From positions 736,917 through 800,916 of the forward strand of contig OX246740.1 in NCBI GenBank assembly GCA_945910005.1: 64,000 nt of DNA, in the 5' to 3' direction. This document shows, piece after piece, positions 37,199 through 49,374 of the stretch. Below the pieces are notes generated by a model. The model was not told the origin of the DNA. It was given only the letters and a program-made list of their open reading frames with translations, and made no database searches. The stretch is from Isoperla grammatica (Eukaryota; Arthropoda; Insecta; Plecoptera; Perlodidae). The stretch's first letter is position 1. The number at the start of each line of letters is the position of its first letter. Both the position numbers and the translations under genes were made by a program.

Positions 37199-38895
37199 CG
37201 GTCAGGCAAGGCCGTCTAGATATATCGCTTCGCTCTCCAGGCCTGCAACTGCTTGGCGTGACGTCACGAGCATAGGCGGACTGGCGAGCGGCCGTAGCAT
37301 GGCGCGCATAGGAAAAATACGGCGCACAACACACTATTTGCCTTATAAAACAAAGTTACTCACTATTTTGCCCCCTCATATGCATGTCCCCAAAAAAGGA
37401 TAAAGTTACGGTGCGGATGGTACCGAATTTGTTCCGCGTTTACATCATTTGACTGCGTAATTGGCACCTAAGTAAACTATTGACGTTTCTAATTGTGAGC
37501 CCGTAGGCTTATGACACTTCTATTTTACATACGATTTATTCGGAAAAAGCGTATAATTGAAATATGTGGTTATGAAATAAAGTGGATAACTTGGATTATT
37601 TTGTATTCCAATTATGAATCATAGATAGCATCATAGTAAATTGTATCTCTAATTATTCATGCTTACTTTTTAACTATTTGGATGGTATTGGTTATTACGT
37701 ATATCATGTTTGATTCTACAACTGATAATTTAATATCGTAGATTGGTTGATTTTGGTGTGAATAAATTATTTAAAGCATTTTGGACTGCTTGTTTGTCCT
37801 GTTGATGTACTGTAGTTCGATTTACAGCCCGGCACGCAACATTTGCGATGCATTTGGTCCGCCGAACCTCAGAGTTTATTTTATGGGAATAAAATTTATT
37901 CATAAAACGTCATTTTAAAACAAAATATTAACGGGATTGTCACTGTGAAGACACGATATCACGAATAATCACTGAACATGATTATAAATAACACTTCACA
38001 TACTTCACGACGTTTCAAATGTTTCTTTTTCCACACAAACACACACTGTACACACCCGCACAAAACTCGGCTCGAATGTAACATGTTGTCTCGACTATTA
38101 GGTAAAGACGTGACTTAAGGGCGAAGGATAGTCTCTACGTCACAAACCGCAGAAAATGTTCATTTTTAAATTATATCTCAAGATTGCAACAAGAAATCGA
38201 AAATCTAAATCAGCAGCGAACTTTGCTTTGGTAAGCCCTACAGATTGAATAACATATTATAAGCATAAGCATAGTATTTTGATTATAATTCGATAATTAG
38301 TAATTAAATTGATTATTTATAAAAAAACATACTGATTATGATTTAAGTCATGACTTAGCGCATTCAATGTGTAGGGTTTACTAAACCACAGTGCGCTGTT
38401 GATTCAGATTTTCGATTTCGAAGCCCATTCTTGTGATATAATTTAAAAATGAAAATTTTGTGCGGTTTTTGACGTAGAGGTATCCTTCCCTGTTAATTGA
38501 AACTGTACTGTACACCTACCTTAGTAGCCCATATTGTAGCTCAGACGGAAATAGCTATGACTTGGATACGTAAAAAAGTCGTCAATGGACCATTTAAAGA
38601 CAATGCAAATGTCAATGGACTTTAAAAGGAATTTTAATCCCATTTCTTGCTACACAGGAAGTGCAAACATATTTCAGGCGGTGCAGAATATTATACTGTA
38701 TAGTACTTAAATGCATCATGCATCAGACGGTCGGGAATGTCGAGAAAACAAATAAAATTGGGAGATGTTGTGTAGCGCGCAATGCTTTTCATAGCGCGTA
38801 GAGCCGAGCCATCCGCCTACTTGCGTGACGTCACAGCGGTGATCGAGAGCCAGTTGCAGGCCTGTACATCACGAAGGCCCCGGGTCAGGCCAACA
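37199..38895. mobile_element. TIR element of ~1.7 kb
   Basis: The left terminal region (37199-37315) and the inverted right region (38775-38895) share GGCCTGCAACTG, GCGTGACGTCACG and ATAGGCGGA-type blocks in mirrored order over about 110 bp. The interior is AT-rich with no transposase frame, so it is non-autonomous. A further foldback element is nested inside. Confidence 0.65.
38110..38492. mobile_element. Nested foldback MITE
   Basis: Arms: GAAGGATAGTCTCTACGTCA at the left and TGACGTAGAGGTATCCTTC at the right. The internal AAATTATATCTCAAGATTGC pairs with the complementary TTGTGATATAATTT, and the GGTAAGCCCTACA block pairs with TGTAGGGTTTACT. It lies within the 37199-38895 element. Confidence 0.7.
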
Positions 38896-38935
38896 CTCAC
38901 TGAATACTGGATACACTACTACTTCTAATATACCT

Positions 38936-39840
38936 TTTCAGAAATGATCTAGGACCCTTAGATAGATATAATCACGACCTTCTAGATCTTCAATGACAAC
39001 AGTGAAAAATGCACCTCAAAATAACATTTGAAACTAGGTGTTATTGTTGAGCATTGTTGTTCAGACTTGTGTGTGTTCACATTCGTTTTTCAGTTAAAAA
39101 AAAAAAACTCATTTCCGTAGAGAATGTTCACTCGTTTGGTAATTGTATCGCGTACAAATGTGGCGCGGTGCGTTCTAAAAGCGAGGCGCGTTCTAAAAGC
39201 GAGCGCCGTGAGCGAGAACCCGCTCGCTTGGTATTGACAATGGGGTAGCAGAAACCACCCTCTGCGTTGCTTTGCTGCGGTGTTGTTCAAAGATGGGGAG
39301 ACAAGACTTGAAAGTTGGTTGTTTTTAAACGTATTTTGGTTTCTCTTGGCTATTTTTATTTTCATATTCAGTCGGCTGGCCCACACACTTCTTTCATGGT
39401 GACTAGGAGAAGATATATATAGGGCACTAGCAACACCGAAAGACGACAATGGAACAAATGAATTGAACTGATGGACAAACCATCAGCTGTCAAAATAATA
39501 AAATTGCAACCATAGAAATAAAAATAAGTGTAGCAATAGTAACTGCTTGCCATTTGAAACTTTTAATGATGGACAACGACTAAGTGAAAGTTTTGTATGT
39601 GTATTTGTTTGTTTTTTGTTTTGTTTTCCAAAATCAGACGAAATTATTTTTTGACAGCTTGTTGTTTGTCCATCGATTCAATTCATTTGTAACATTGTTG
39701 TCTTTTGGTGTAGCTAGTGCCCTATACCCTGACAACCCATTAGGTTCATTTTGCATAGTTGTTCATTGTTGTCATTGGAAATTTAGAATGTCGTGGTATA
39801 AAATCTAAGGATCCTAGATCAATTTTGAAAATGGTCCATT
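38936..39840. mobile_element. MITE family 3 copy split by a family 2 MITE
   Basis: The left arm GATCTAGGACCCTTAGATAG (38949) pairs with the right arm CTAAGGATCCTAGATCAATT (39807). A complete family 2 element (39419-39725) and unrelated sequence lie between them. Confidence 0.65.
39419..39725. mobile_element. MITE family 2, copy 3
   Basis: Full-length copy with AGGGCACTAGCAACACCG at the left and its complement, ending GTGCCCTA, at the right. Inserted in a family 3 element. Confidence 0.85.
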
Positions 39841-40270
39841 GTTGGCGTCTCAAAACAGAACCACTTTCTGTCCGTGTAGAATCTAGATGGCCGTGAGTGG
39901 TAACAATGTACACAACTCATACGCACGGGGGGAAACGGTTGCGTGCCAGGCCAGGCAAAGTAACACAGAGGGGGAAATGGCTTTATATCACACAAGCCCT
40001 CGTCAGTCACTAATGAGGCCGAATGATTCAGTCAAACGAATCTAAATCCCAGAAGGTTTACAAACGAACACGGCGCGGATGTTGTTTGTGTGGGGGGGGG
40101 GGGGAGGGGGGCAATACACAATTGCCTCCTGTTGTCCCGTGTAGCCACATTATCAGGTGTTGTGTATACGGGTCCGGGACGCCAATAGGGACACACTAGG
40201 GAAGTTAGGGGTGCGGTCTGTTGTAATTCTATTTATCACATAAATTTGACTGTGGTCTATTTAATCCTTT
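39841..40270. other. No gene seen
   Basis: Unique sequence with a poly-G tract at about 40093-40114. Confidence 0.4.
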
Positions 40271-40608
40271 ATGCCGACATTACACGACTCAATACTTTCG
40301 TCAAACTTATTGAATTCAAGAACAAAAGCGAATCAAAAACAGCTTGAAAAAAAACTGCAACAATAGTGCTTCTATTAATTGATGCTTTTTTGTCCTTGAA
40401 TTCAATAAGTTGGACGAAAGTATTGAACCGTGTAAAGCCTGTATTCACGGTCAAACTTTTTCATCCAACTCCTTGAATTCAAGAACAAAAGCGCATCAAT
40501 AAATAATTCCCATTGTTGTATTTGACTACATACTGACGGTTTTTGATGCACTTTTGTCCTTGAATTCAAGGAGTTGGATGAAAAAGTTTGACCGTGTAAT
40601 ACAGGCTT
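40271..40608. mobile_element. Two adjacent foldback MITEs of family 9
   Basis: First hairpin about 40271-40440 (TGCCGACATTACACGACTCA to GAACCGTGTAAAGCCTG), second about 40436-40608 (CCTGTATTCACGGTCAAAC to GTTTGACCGTGTAATACAGG). Both share ATTCAAGAACAAAAGCG arms. They lie end to end. Confidence 0.8.
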
Positions 40609-40929
40609 GGGTATTACAAGAACTGATTTTTAGTGTTTACTGTTATGTTTAATTGTTAAGACAGCTTCAGTGTCACCATTTACATGCACACTCCAGTACC
40701 ATAGAGATAGATTTATGTGAATTTAAAAATTTAAAAACCCCAGCCCGAACCAGGAATGGAACCCAAGACCTTCATTCAAGCGAAGGAATCGTTTACTAGG
40801 ACATACTTTGTACAAGGAGAGAAACTAAAGTATATATGATGATTAGGAACTGCGTGAGAAATCATAAATGCAATAGGACAGATCAAAACAAAAATGTGTG
40901 CAACAGATAATCCGGGATATACGTTACTT
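40609..40929. other. No gene seen
   Basis: AT-rich sequence with a degraded tRNA-like motif (GGAATGGAACCCAAGACC near 40752), probably a SINE relic. Confidence 0.4.
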
Positions 40930-41216
40930 ACTTTATTGTAATTAAGGCCAGTGTAGGGCACAATGCCCTCTTTAACCTGATGAGTGATGATTGGTAAATG
41001 ATAATGAGGAAGGGAGGAGGGGAAGCCTGGTACCGGCACGTAGCCTACTCCTGTCGAAAAGTACCAAGGGGACCATCGGCTTTACGTCCCATCCGAAAGG
41101 ACGGTGTAACTTTGACCAGTCATATAGGTTCCTCCACTAATCTGGACTGCCGAGCAGTTGACGAGAAGAGCAAAGCTGTTACACAAGCGTTCGAACTCTC
41201 CAATCTGCTTTAACCA
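40930..41216 (-). mobile_element. SINE family C
   Basis: Minus-strand copy. On the minus strand it ends CACTGGCCTTAATTACAATA. It contains GGATGGGACGTAAAGCCGAT and, at the 5' side, a GTTCGAACGCTTG motif. Other copies lie at 48157-48370 (plus) and 52962-53276 (minus). Confidence 0.75.
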
Positions 41217-41257
41217 ACGTTGTTGTAACGGATTTTTTAGAACGAGAATACGAGAGA

Positions 41258-41622
41258 CGGTTTCAACGAAACCACGCGGATTGATAACGGACGGAAACAA
41301 ATGCACACAACGAAACCACGCGGATTGATGACGAACGGAAACAAGTGCACACAACGAAACCACGCGGATTGATAACGGACGGAAACAAATGCACACAACG
41401 AAACCACGCGGATTGATGACGAACGGAAACAAGTGCACACAACGAAACCACGCGGATTGATAACAAACGGAAACAAATGCACACAACGAAACCACGCGGA
41501 TTGATGACGAACGGAAACAAGTGCACACAACGAAACCACGCGGATTGATAACGGACGGAAACAAATGCACACAACGAAACCGCGCGGATTGATAACGGAC
41601 GGAAATAAATGCACAAAGATGA
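41258..41622. repeat. 44-bp tandem array with an 88-bp higher-order unit
   Basis: Units begin CGAAACCACGCGGATTGAT and alternate between an AACGGACGG...AAATG type and a GACGAACGG...AAGTG type, so the true period is 88 bp in most of the array; the last units at the right are the same type. All three minus-strand frames remain open (117-188 codons) purely from the repetition. Confidence 0.93.
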
Positions 41623-43520
41623 CCATCAAATAAAATAAACACGAGAGGAACCGAGTCGCTTCGGGTTCCACGATGACGTCACCGCCAGATGGTTGCCATG
41701 ACGACGCGGGGCAGTCAACACATTGTAGCCAATTGGCCACGTTCCGTCGTGTGGGGGGGGGGGGGGGGGGGGGCATCCACACGGTCCGATATATTATGAA
41801 CACGTCGCGCTATTTGATACACGGTTACATTCAAGCGTTATTGAAACAGGCAGATTCTGTTTGTGAACGCAATTGTTATACCTTTATCGTGAAAACAAAG
41901 CTTACTGATGTCATTACTATTAATATAGATACGTTTATGGTTACGCAAAAATACGTTTTCAGCGCTTACCTAAACTATATATTTGCATTTGCTTACGTTG
42001 CCTTTGCACCTGTTCCGTAGCACTTCCCTTACAAGCGTGCAGACGAATTAAATGTGTCGCCGTAAATGTTTAAGTAGCTTTATAGGGTTAAATGAGCCAT
42101 TATGTCGATGTTATTTAGGCATTGCGTATCACATTCTGGCAACGACGAGTCAGAGTTCAAACCTGGTACTTGTTTACCCGAGCAAGTCGAAAAACCTCCC
42201 CCCTCGAAGCAAAGACACCCCCCGTGGTTCGAACCCTCCCTGTTGCCTAGACGTCAGTTTTTAAACCACTCCAGCTTCTTCACCAACTCTGACGTAATCT
42301 CTTCATCCGTCCAACTGGAGGCCTACTTTACATACCCGTCACAGCACGAGTGTTTAGGCCAATATCCGGTGCTGACGTCACGGGGTGCCCGTTTCGCTAT
42401 CGTCGCTGACAGCTTCATCAGGGCGATGACAGTGATGCGTATGGTCAGATATAAGATGTGACGTCATGGGGTGTCATCTTACCAGTTGGTTCCTCTTCTC
42501 TATCTGTTGCGCTTACACCTGTCTCAAGTACTTGGTCTACACGCACGTTGATTATCCTCGAAGAAGATAATCAACGTTGGACATGATTCCCGTGAACGTC
42601 CACACGGATCAATTTAACGACAATTGTGGCACCTAGTGGAAGAATTTCAAAATAGCTTTAAACTTTGTTTATGTGTTGTTTGTTGTAACGTTTCAGTGTC
42701 TTGCGACACTTTTTTCTTTTTTTTTTCATATTAAAATCAATAAATCCACGAAAATAATGAAGATGAAACACCGCGACAACACGTTTTAAGTACGTTTTAT
42801 AGCTATGTTTTATAGGTTAGGTTACCTTTACCGCACAAAATATACGCACTGCCACCTTTCGTCAAAGAAATGCACATGTTTAGTTGGCAGCGCTTCAATT
42901 ATTTGGGGGTCTTGAGGCAAATCATCTGCCTCGATAATGATTGGCGAAACTGCACGTCTACACGCGAAGATAATTGGAGACTCGAATGATTGGAGCAAAT
43001 AATCCACGCGTGTAGACATAGTAAAGGTCAGCCTCGACCGTTTCCCCCAGCGCGCGCATCAACACTTCTTTGTGCCTTGAAATACGCCCAACTAAATGAT
43101 CCTTCTTTCGGCATAAGATCTTTGACACTCCTTCGTTTGTCAGTAACACCATCCATTGAAGGGATCTTCAAGATTTCGTGGGACAATTTGTGATATTGAA
43201 GTGACAACCATTCACTTAGTCAAGTACCGGTACGAGTTATACATCCGAACCTTGCACTTAGTTTCAGCAATTGGGATAGTAGCACAGAAGTTAACTCCAA
43301 TTCCGAGCTAACTTCTTGTCAGAACCTGAATTACAATCAATTTTCACCACTGGATCGGTTTACGAGTATTCAGATAATTGTTGGGTTGAGGTTAGGGCGG
43401 CTCAAAGGACCTCATTCAGGATCAGGACGAAGGAATCTCATTGGTCGAACGATTCTACACCGATTCCAATTAGACTTGTAAGCCCAACTATGTGGGGTAC
43501 TATCGGCAACTAATGTTATA
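41623..43520. other. No gene seen; poly-G and a short hairpin
   Basis: Poly-G at about 41751-41774. A perfect 12-bp inverted repeat ACGTTGATTATC / GATAATCAACGT (42545-42556 and 42666-42677 minus 100, that is 42566-42577) has a 9-base loop. The frames at 42102-42461 and 42828-43193 have no recognisable domain. Confidence 0.4.
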
Positions 43521-43521
43521 C

Positions 43522-43567
<46 letters not shown>
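43521..43567. repeat. (CT)n microsatellite
   Basis: Uninterrupted CT run of about 45 bp followed by C-rich sequence. Confidence 0.95.
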
Positions 43568-43571
<4 letters not shown>

Positions 43572-44919
43572 CCCCCCTCTCCCCCCCCCCGTCGTTACCA
43601 TTGTGCGCACTCTGGCGATAACTTCACATCCATAAAATGTATGTAAGACTAACGCCCGATCTTATGACTATAATACGTGTCTCAGTTAACTTGTATTTAA
43701 ATATTCTGGTTGGTAAAACAAACAAAAAAATAGCTGTGGATTAAATATTTAGCGGGCAGAGAGTAGAAAATTATGATTTATGAACACTTTTTGTTCAATG
43801 ATTTCCGTTTTTTTTCGATAGAATTGTCACTTACGCATTCACGACGTATCGCGTGTGACTGAAAACTGTTGCACCGCGTCTGTATACAAGTCAGTCCACC
43901 ACGTTCTCGCGGGGGGAAAGGGGGGGGGGGGGGGGGCGAATTGAATTCGGCAATCACGATGCATTCGACAAAACAGTTTAATTAAATAAACCGACGCTGT
44001 TGGACCCACCGATCGACCGACTCGCAAACTGATCGCGCTAAATGAGCTCATTCCCAGTCGGGACGTGGCTAAAACAACAACAACAACAACAGTTGGCCTT
44101 CACATGGGGGGTGGGGGGTGTGTTCTATTTCGAGCGAGGCGATTTGGTGGGACTCACTTTCTGTTTCTGTTTCAGCCACGAGGGTTGTTTTAACACTCTT
44201 GGCTCTTTGAGGCGGTTTATCAGCGAGTGTTTATTGGCTAATCGGCACAGAAACATTTTATTCTTTCTTAAAGTTTACTTTGAAATAAATAGTCGTTTTT
44301 AATTTGTGTGAAAAAAAACTTTAAAATTTTGGATAAAAAAAAAATTCAATGTTTTGATAGAAGACATTTTGTTAAATTTTATTAATTTCTTTCTCATAAA
44401 CACATCCAAAATTTTAAATGTTGAATAATTTAGAAATATTTGGGATTTTTCTTTTGATCGTATTTTATCCTGTCTGTTGTTCTATACTCTGAATCTTCAT
44501 TAAAACAACTACATCGACCCGTGTGGGGTTAAATCAATCCATCACATTTCAAGATAATATCATATATTGTCTTTTTATTCCTTACGATGTAACCGAATGC
44601 GTATCTCACCCCTACGTGTTGGGCGACCCCTAAGACAGATGATAAAGCAAGGGTATGAATTAGTCGCATCATCCCTTATCGAATCTTGTAAGCCCCGACT
44701 CAGCTTTCTACCACTAACTCAATTTCTCGCGATATTAATTGTTTCGAAGGCTTTGTTTTTATCATCCGGTCTCTGAAACAATACACTGGCGCGGCGGGTG
44801 GCGGAGTGGAGAAGCTCGCGTATCGTATCGACCTGTTGAATGTCTCTCTCTCGCACCAAGAGTGGGTGGAGGGGGAGCCGTATTGAGTTACCGACTTATG
44901 AAGCGGCCGGGGTACATTG
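43568..44919. other. No gene seen
   Basis: Poly-G at about 43919-43936 and (CAA)n at 44073-44090. AT-rich toward 44300-44480. No domain-bearing frame. Confidence 0.4.
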
Positions 44920-47450
44920 AAGCTGTGCCCTTTCTATGTCGGTCGAGATTGCTTCAAGGTCACACGTCGTGCACAGTGTTTGACCTCTAGAAACACTTGC
45001 TGTTGAAGCTGCGAGAAGCTGTGCCCTTTCTATGTCGGTCGAGATTGCTTCAAGGTCACACGTCGTGCACAGTGTTTGACCTCTAGAAACACTTGCTGTT
45101 GGGACTGCGTGAAGCTGTTAGGTTAGGTCTTCAAGGTCACACGTCGTGCACAGTGTTTGACCTCTAGAAACACTTGCTGTTGAAGCTGCGTGAAGCTGTG
45201 CCCTTTCTATGTCGGTCGAGATTGCTTCAAGGTCACACGTCGTGCACAGTGTTTGACCTCTAGAAACACTTGCTGTTGGGGCTGCGTGAAGCTGTGCCCT
45301 TTCTATGTCGGTCGAGATTGCTTCAAGGTCACACGTCGTGCACAGTGTTTGACCTCTAGAAACACTTGCTGTTGGGACTGCGTGAAGCTGTTAGGTTAGG
45401 TCTTCAAGGTCACACGTCGTGCACAGTGTTTGACCTCTAGAAACACTTTCTGTTGGGGCTACGTGAAGCTGTGCCCTTTCTATGTCGGTCGAGATTGCTT
45501 CAAGGTCACACGTCGTGCACAGTGTTTGACCTCTAGAAACACTTGCTGTTGGGACTGCGTGAAGCTGTGCCCCCTATGTCGGTCTTCAAGGTCATACGTC
45601 GTGCACAGTGTTTGACCTCTGAAAACACTGGCTGTTGGGACTTTGTGAAGCTGTGCCCAGTAGCGGATTTAACGGTCAGCCCGGTCAGCGGATGCTGACC
45701 GGGCCCCGGCCAATCCGGGCCCCCACCCCTTATAGCGACCCACTCAAAAACACACGAGCCGAGATCCATTCACCATAGGCATTGTCGAAACCCATTATAG
45801 CAAATGCTACTAATAAAATTATATTTCAAAAAGAATGATTCAAAAAGAATGAATCCGTTTATAGGGCTCAATAAAGCCTTCGCCCACGTGTTTGACGGTA
45901 CACAGCGGCAAAAAATAACCCCAGTTTCACAATGGAACTTTCATTATGCCGCTTTACTTTGAGTCACGTTCCATCTCGCCAAAATAAATTTTAGGAAAAC
46001 CTCGAAATATTCGGCAAATATGAGGGTTGATATTTACAACCTAATAACTGTCTATTTCTATAAAATTACAAATACTTGCTTTGAAACACCCAAACTCTCC
46101 TCTTCTATAAAATTACAAATACTTGCTTTGAAACACCCAAACTCTCCTCTTCTCAGTACCAGTTACCAGTCGGTTTCTGTGTCTCGTGTAAAACAGTCTA
46201 GTGCAACTCAGTTCGTGTGTCAACTGTGTTATTTTAATTTAATTTAAACGAACGAACAAACAAAAAATTAACAGACAAAAATTTTTAAACATTAAAATTA
46301 ATAACAGAAAAATACAAGCATAAGAGCGCGAGGGGCGGCAAAAGCGAAAAGGTATAAAGAGCCCGCACTTCTTGTAACTGCCGTCAATGACCCTAAACAA
46401 AGAAAATTAAGTTTTTGTGTTGGCAGTAATTCGCGTGTGTCAATTGGCGCTAAACATAAATTAAACACGTCGAAAATTCGAGTGAAATCTAACCCAAATC
46501 GAAAATCAAACAAGTGCTTCTCATTACACACCTATAACAGAAAACCTCGAACCTTGTAGTAACACTCGTACCGTGTTAAACAGTGATTCTCAAAACAGCG
46601 CAAAACCCATTTCCCCTATTTATGGCGATACAGTGAATGTAGAAGTTCAAGTGTAATTACAAAGACCTAGTGCGAGGATAGTGTAGATTTTGCGTTGTCT
46701 CAAAACTACGTGTCCTGCACCAAAGTTAAACAACTGCAGACCAATCTAACATGTTTGAGCATATTTTTCTTGACTGATAAAGCTCTGTTCAGTGGATCAG
46801 TTTTTTCAAATGATCAACTTGACATTCTTGTTGTTATAAAGCATTCTCAACCCATTGGAAGTGACATGCCGCCACGGCAATCGTAGTGTTTCGTCCTTTT
46901 ATTATTTCAAAATAAATTCTACCAACGAACTATGAATCCTATATATACACTATGAAACAAAGACGGCTAATTGATCTTGCGGATATGAAACTGAAAAAAC
47001 TGTCGAGAGTTCGGACTTCTCAACTGTTGGAGCTTTTGCCAGGAAAAACTCGAGAAGGGATGTCATGTTAAGACTTTAAGAGCTTTGGTGAGTAATGAAT
47101 TAGTATTATGCTATACACATATATTAGTTAGTTTGTTAAAAAAAATATGCCAAACGGACGGGCCCCTTTGGTAAAATGCTGACCGGGCCCTTTTTCTTAA
47201 ATCCGCTCCTGGCTGTGCCCCCTATGTCGGTCTTCAAGGTCACGTCGTGCACAGTGTTTGACCTCTATAAACACTTGCTGTTGAAGCTCTGCCTCCTATG
47301 TCGGTCTTCAAGGACACACGTCTTGTACAGTGTTTGACCTCTAGAAACACTTGCTGTTGGGGCTGCGTGAAGCTGTGCCCCCTATGTCGGTCTTCAAGGT
47401 CACGTCTTGTACAGTGTTTGACCTCTAGAAACACTTGCTGTTGGGGCAAT
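44920..47450. repeat. Tandem array (~75-100-bp units), split by a hAT insertion
   Basis: Units carry GTGCACAGTGTTTGACCTCT and AGAAACACTTGCTGTTG. Long units also hold CTATGTCGGTCGAGATTGC; short ones have GAAGCTGTTAGGTTAGG instead. The short form recurs at 45111 and 45383 (272 bp apart), giving a long-long-short higher-order pattern. The array resumes at 47212 to about 47450 after the element at 45658-47211. Confidence 0.9.
45658..47211. mobile_element. hAT-type element, non-autonomous, 8-bp TSD
   Basis: Terminal inverted repeats CAGTAGCGGATTTAA (left) and TTAAATCCGCTCCTG (right). The octamer GCTGTGCC lies directly outside both ends (45650-45657 and 47212-47219). An 8-bp duplication with CAG...CTG ends is the hallmark of the hAT superfamily. 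Adjacent inner blocks (GGTCAGCGGATGCTGACCGG and GCTGACCGGGCCC) are also related. The 1554-bp interior has an internal 45-bp duplication at about 46056-46145 but no recognisable transposase. Confidence 0.88.
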
Positions 47451-48156
47451 GATGCGTACACGCGCATTATGAACGGTTAGCGAGGAGAGGATTTCTTCCG
47501 CCGTCTGTGTTTTGAATAAACTTCTAGTATTGAACGGTCTAAATATTTTTTAGACATCATAATGATGCCATCAGCATTTTTAGCAAATCTATGAAATATT
47601 CAAAAGAAATACTGGGCTTAAATGTTCCCCTACTTCACAATAATATGCTATCTCCCCAAATGATTGTCCAGAACGAACTGAAAGGATTTTCCCTTTTTTT
47701 TTATATATATATAAAAGAACCCATCAGAATTTAAGTCTCGCTGCGAAAGGGTTGTCCCACCCTCGATAAACATTATCCCCGGATTACCGAGGGTTGATGT
47801 GATGGGGGTGGGGGGTTGACGCACGAGTGGGTGCATCATCTTCCCAGCTGTCACCATTGAGAGAGCGGCGGTAAAAGGTGAGAGTTTGAACTTCCCGCTC
47901 AATCACGTGACAGAAGTCGAGCTGCGAACACTTCGTTTACGCGATTGTGTTGTAAATTATTGTACATATAAAACCGTTTGATAATATCGGTTCATATTCT
48001 AACGAACTATTATGAACCAATGAAAGCATAATTTGGCTCTATACTGATCGTCTTGGTAAATATTACCTCTATTCATTTAATTTCTACTTGATAGTATCAA
48101 ATGTAACTTGGAGTAATCACATTCAAAATGTAAGTTAAGAATAATTTGTTATACAT
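47451..48156. other. No gene seen
   Basis: AT-rich unique sequence with a short TATATATATATA at about 47702-47713. No domain-bearing frame. Confidence 0.4.
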
Positions 48157-48370
48157 GACTGGTCAAAGTTACACCGTCCTTTCGGATGGGACGTAAAGCC
48201 GATGGTCCCCTTGGTACTTTTCGACAGGAGGAGGCTACATGCCGGTACTAGGCTTCCCCTCCTCCCTTCCTCATTATCATTCATCAATCATCAATCATCA
48301 GGCTAAAGAGGGCATTGGTGCTCTACACTGGCCTTAATTAAAATAAAATAAATACAATAAATAAATAAAT
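48157..48370 (+). mobile_element. SINE family C, 5'-truncated
   Basis: Plus-strand copy containing GGATGGGACGTAAAGCCGAT and ending CACTGGCCTTAATTAAAATA with an AAAT-rich tail. The CACTGGCCTTAAT tail equals the LINE 3' end at 2812-2824. Confidence 0.75.
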
Positions 48371-48440
48371 TCCAGTTATAAGATGGTAATAATAGCTCTA
48401 ATGACGACGGGAACTGGTGGGTGAACACGCAGCCTTAAAG

Positions 48441-48827
48441 CGCTTAAGGTGAAGGACTACTAGCCAATATTAAAACCCGCGAAATTAACGTATTTTCGTC
48501 ATATCTCAATAACGCCACACAATATCGAAAAAGTGACAACTACGCTTATTTTGGATTCGTGAGAGCTCAATACCGTATGAAAAAGATTTCGTAAATTGTA
48601 GTAAATAAAATTGTTATTTCTAATTAACTTGTGAATTAATTAAATTAGAAATAATAATTATAATTACTGAAAACTAATAAATCTTTTTGCTACGGTATTG
48701 AGCTCTCACGAATTCAAAATAAGTGTAATTGTCACTTTTTCACTATTTTGTGGCGGTATTGAGATATGACGAAAATACGTTAATTTCGCGGGTTTTAATA
48801 TTGGCGAGTAGTCCTTCCTCTTAACAC
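48441..48827. mobile_element. Foldback MITE, family 1, copy B
   Basis: Same inverted arms as 34-405 (AATATTAAAACCCGCGAAAT and complement); the right arm ends GTAGTCCTTCCTCTTAA. The loop is an AT-rich TTAATTAATT core. Confidence 0.82.
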
Positions 48828-48829
48828 GT

Positions 48830-48832
<3 letters not shown>

Positions 48833-48865
<33 letters not shown>
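48833..48865. repeat. (GT)n microsatellite
   Basis: Uninterrupted GT run of about 32 bp. Confidence 0.93.
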
Positions 48866-48867
<2 letters not shown>

Positions 48868-49374
48868 CCCACAGAGTTAGCCGGAGCCCCGCAAGGCAAC
48901 AAACACATCGGCCATCTTCCCCCCCCCCTCGCACAGTAGAATAAATAGGTCCCGTGTGACGACACACATTTCTCAAACCTCTCCGACGTGTTTTAGCTTC
49001 AAGATATCTCACGCACCAGCATTTTAATTAAATTACGCAATCATGAAAAACGCAATTAATTATTCTTTTAATGACGAAAACAGAGGGGATTTGTGACACC
49101 ATGACAGAAGTTTCTCGGGCTTTCCTGATGTTCAAAATGGCAGAGAAAGCCAACTTGCGTAAAGCATGGAGATTGTCACATTGTACTCATACAAGTACAT
49201 ACATGTCTTACCTTACAGGAGAAGTATGAACATACACACTTCTACACACATACTTTCACATACTTTTATTGAACCAATATTTGTTAGAAAGCAAACAGCA
49301 ACACTATACTTTCTGCCGTTTTCTACCGACGTAATTGCTCACAATTAAAATTACTAACTAACCAAAACCAAATA
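48866..49374. other. No gene seen
   Basis: Unique sequence with no recognisable frame or repeat. Confidence 0.4.

Noticed and set aside
41082..41803. Three overlapping minus-strand frames of 117-188 codons with a repeated CVHLFP-type peptide
   Set aside because: The 44-bp tandem repeat gives the same peptide in every frame; no unique domain at either end.
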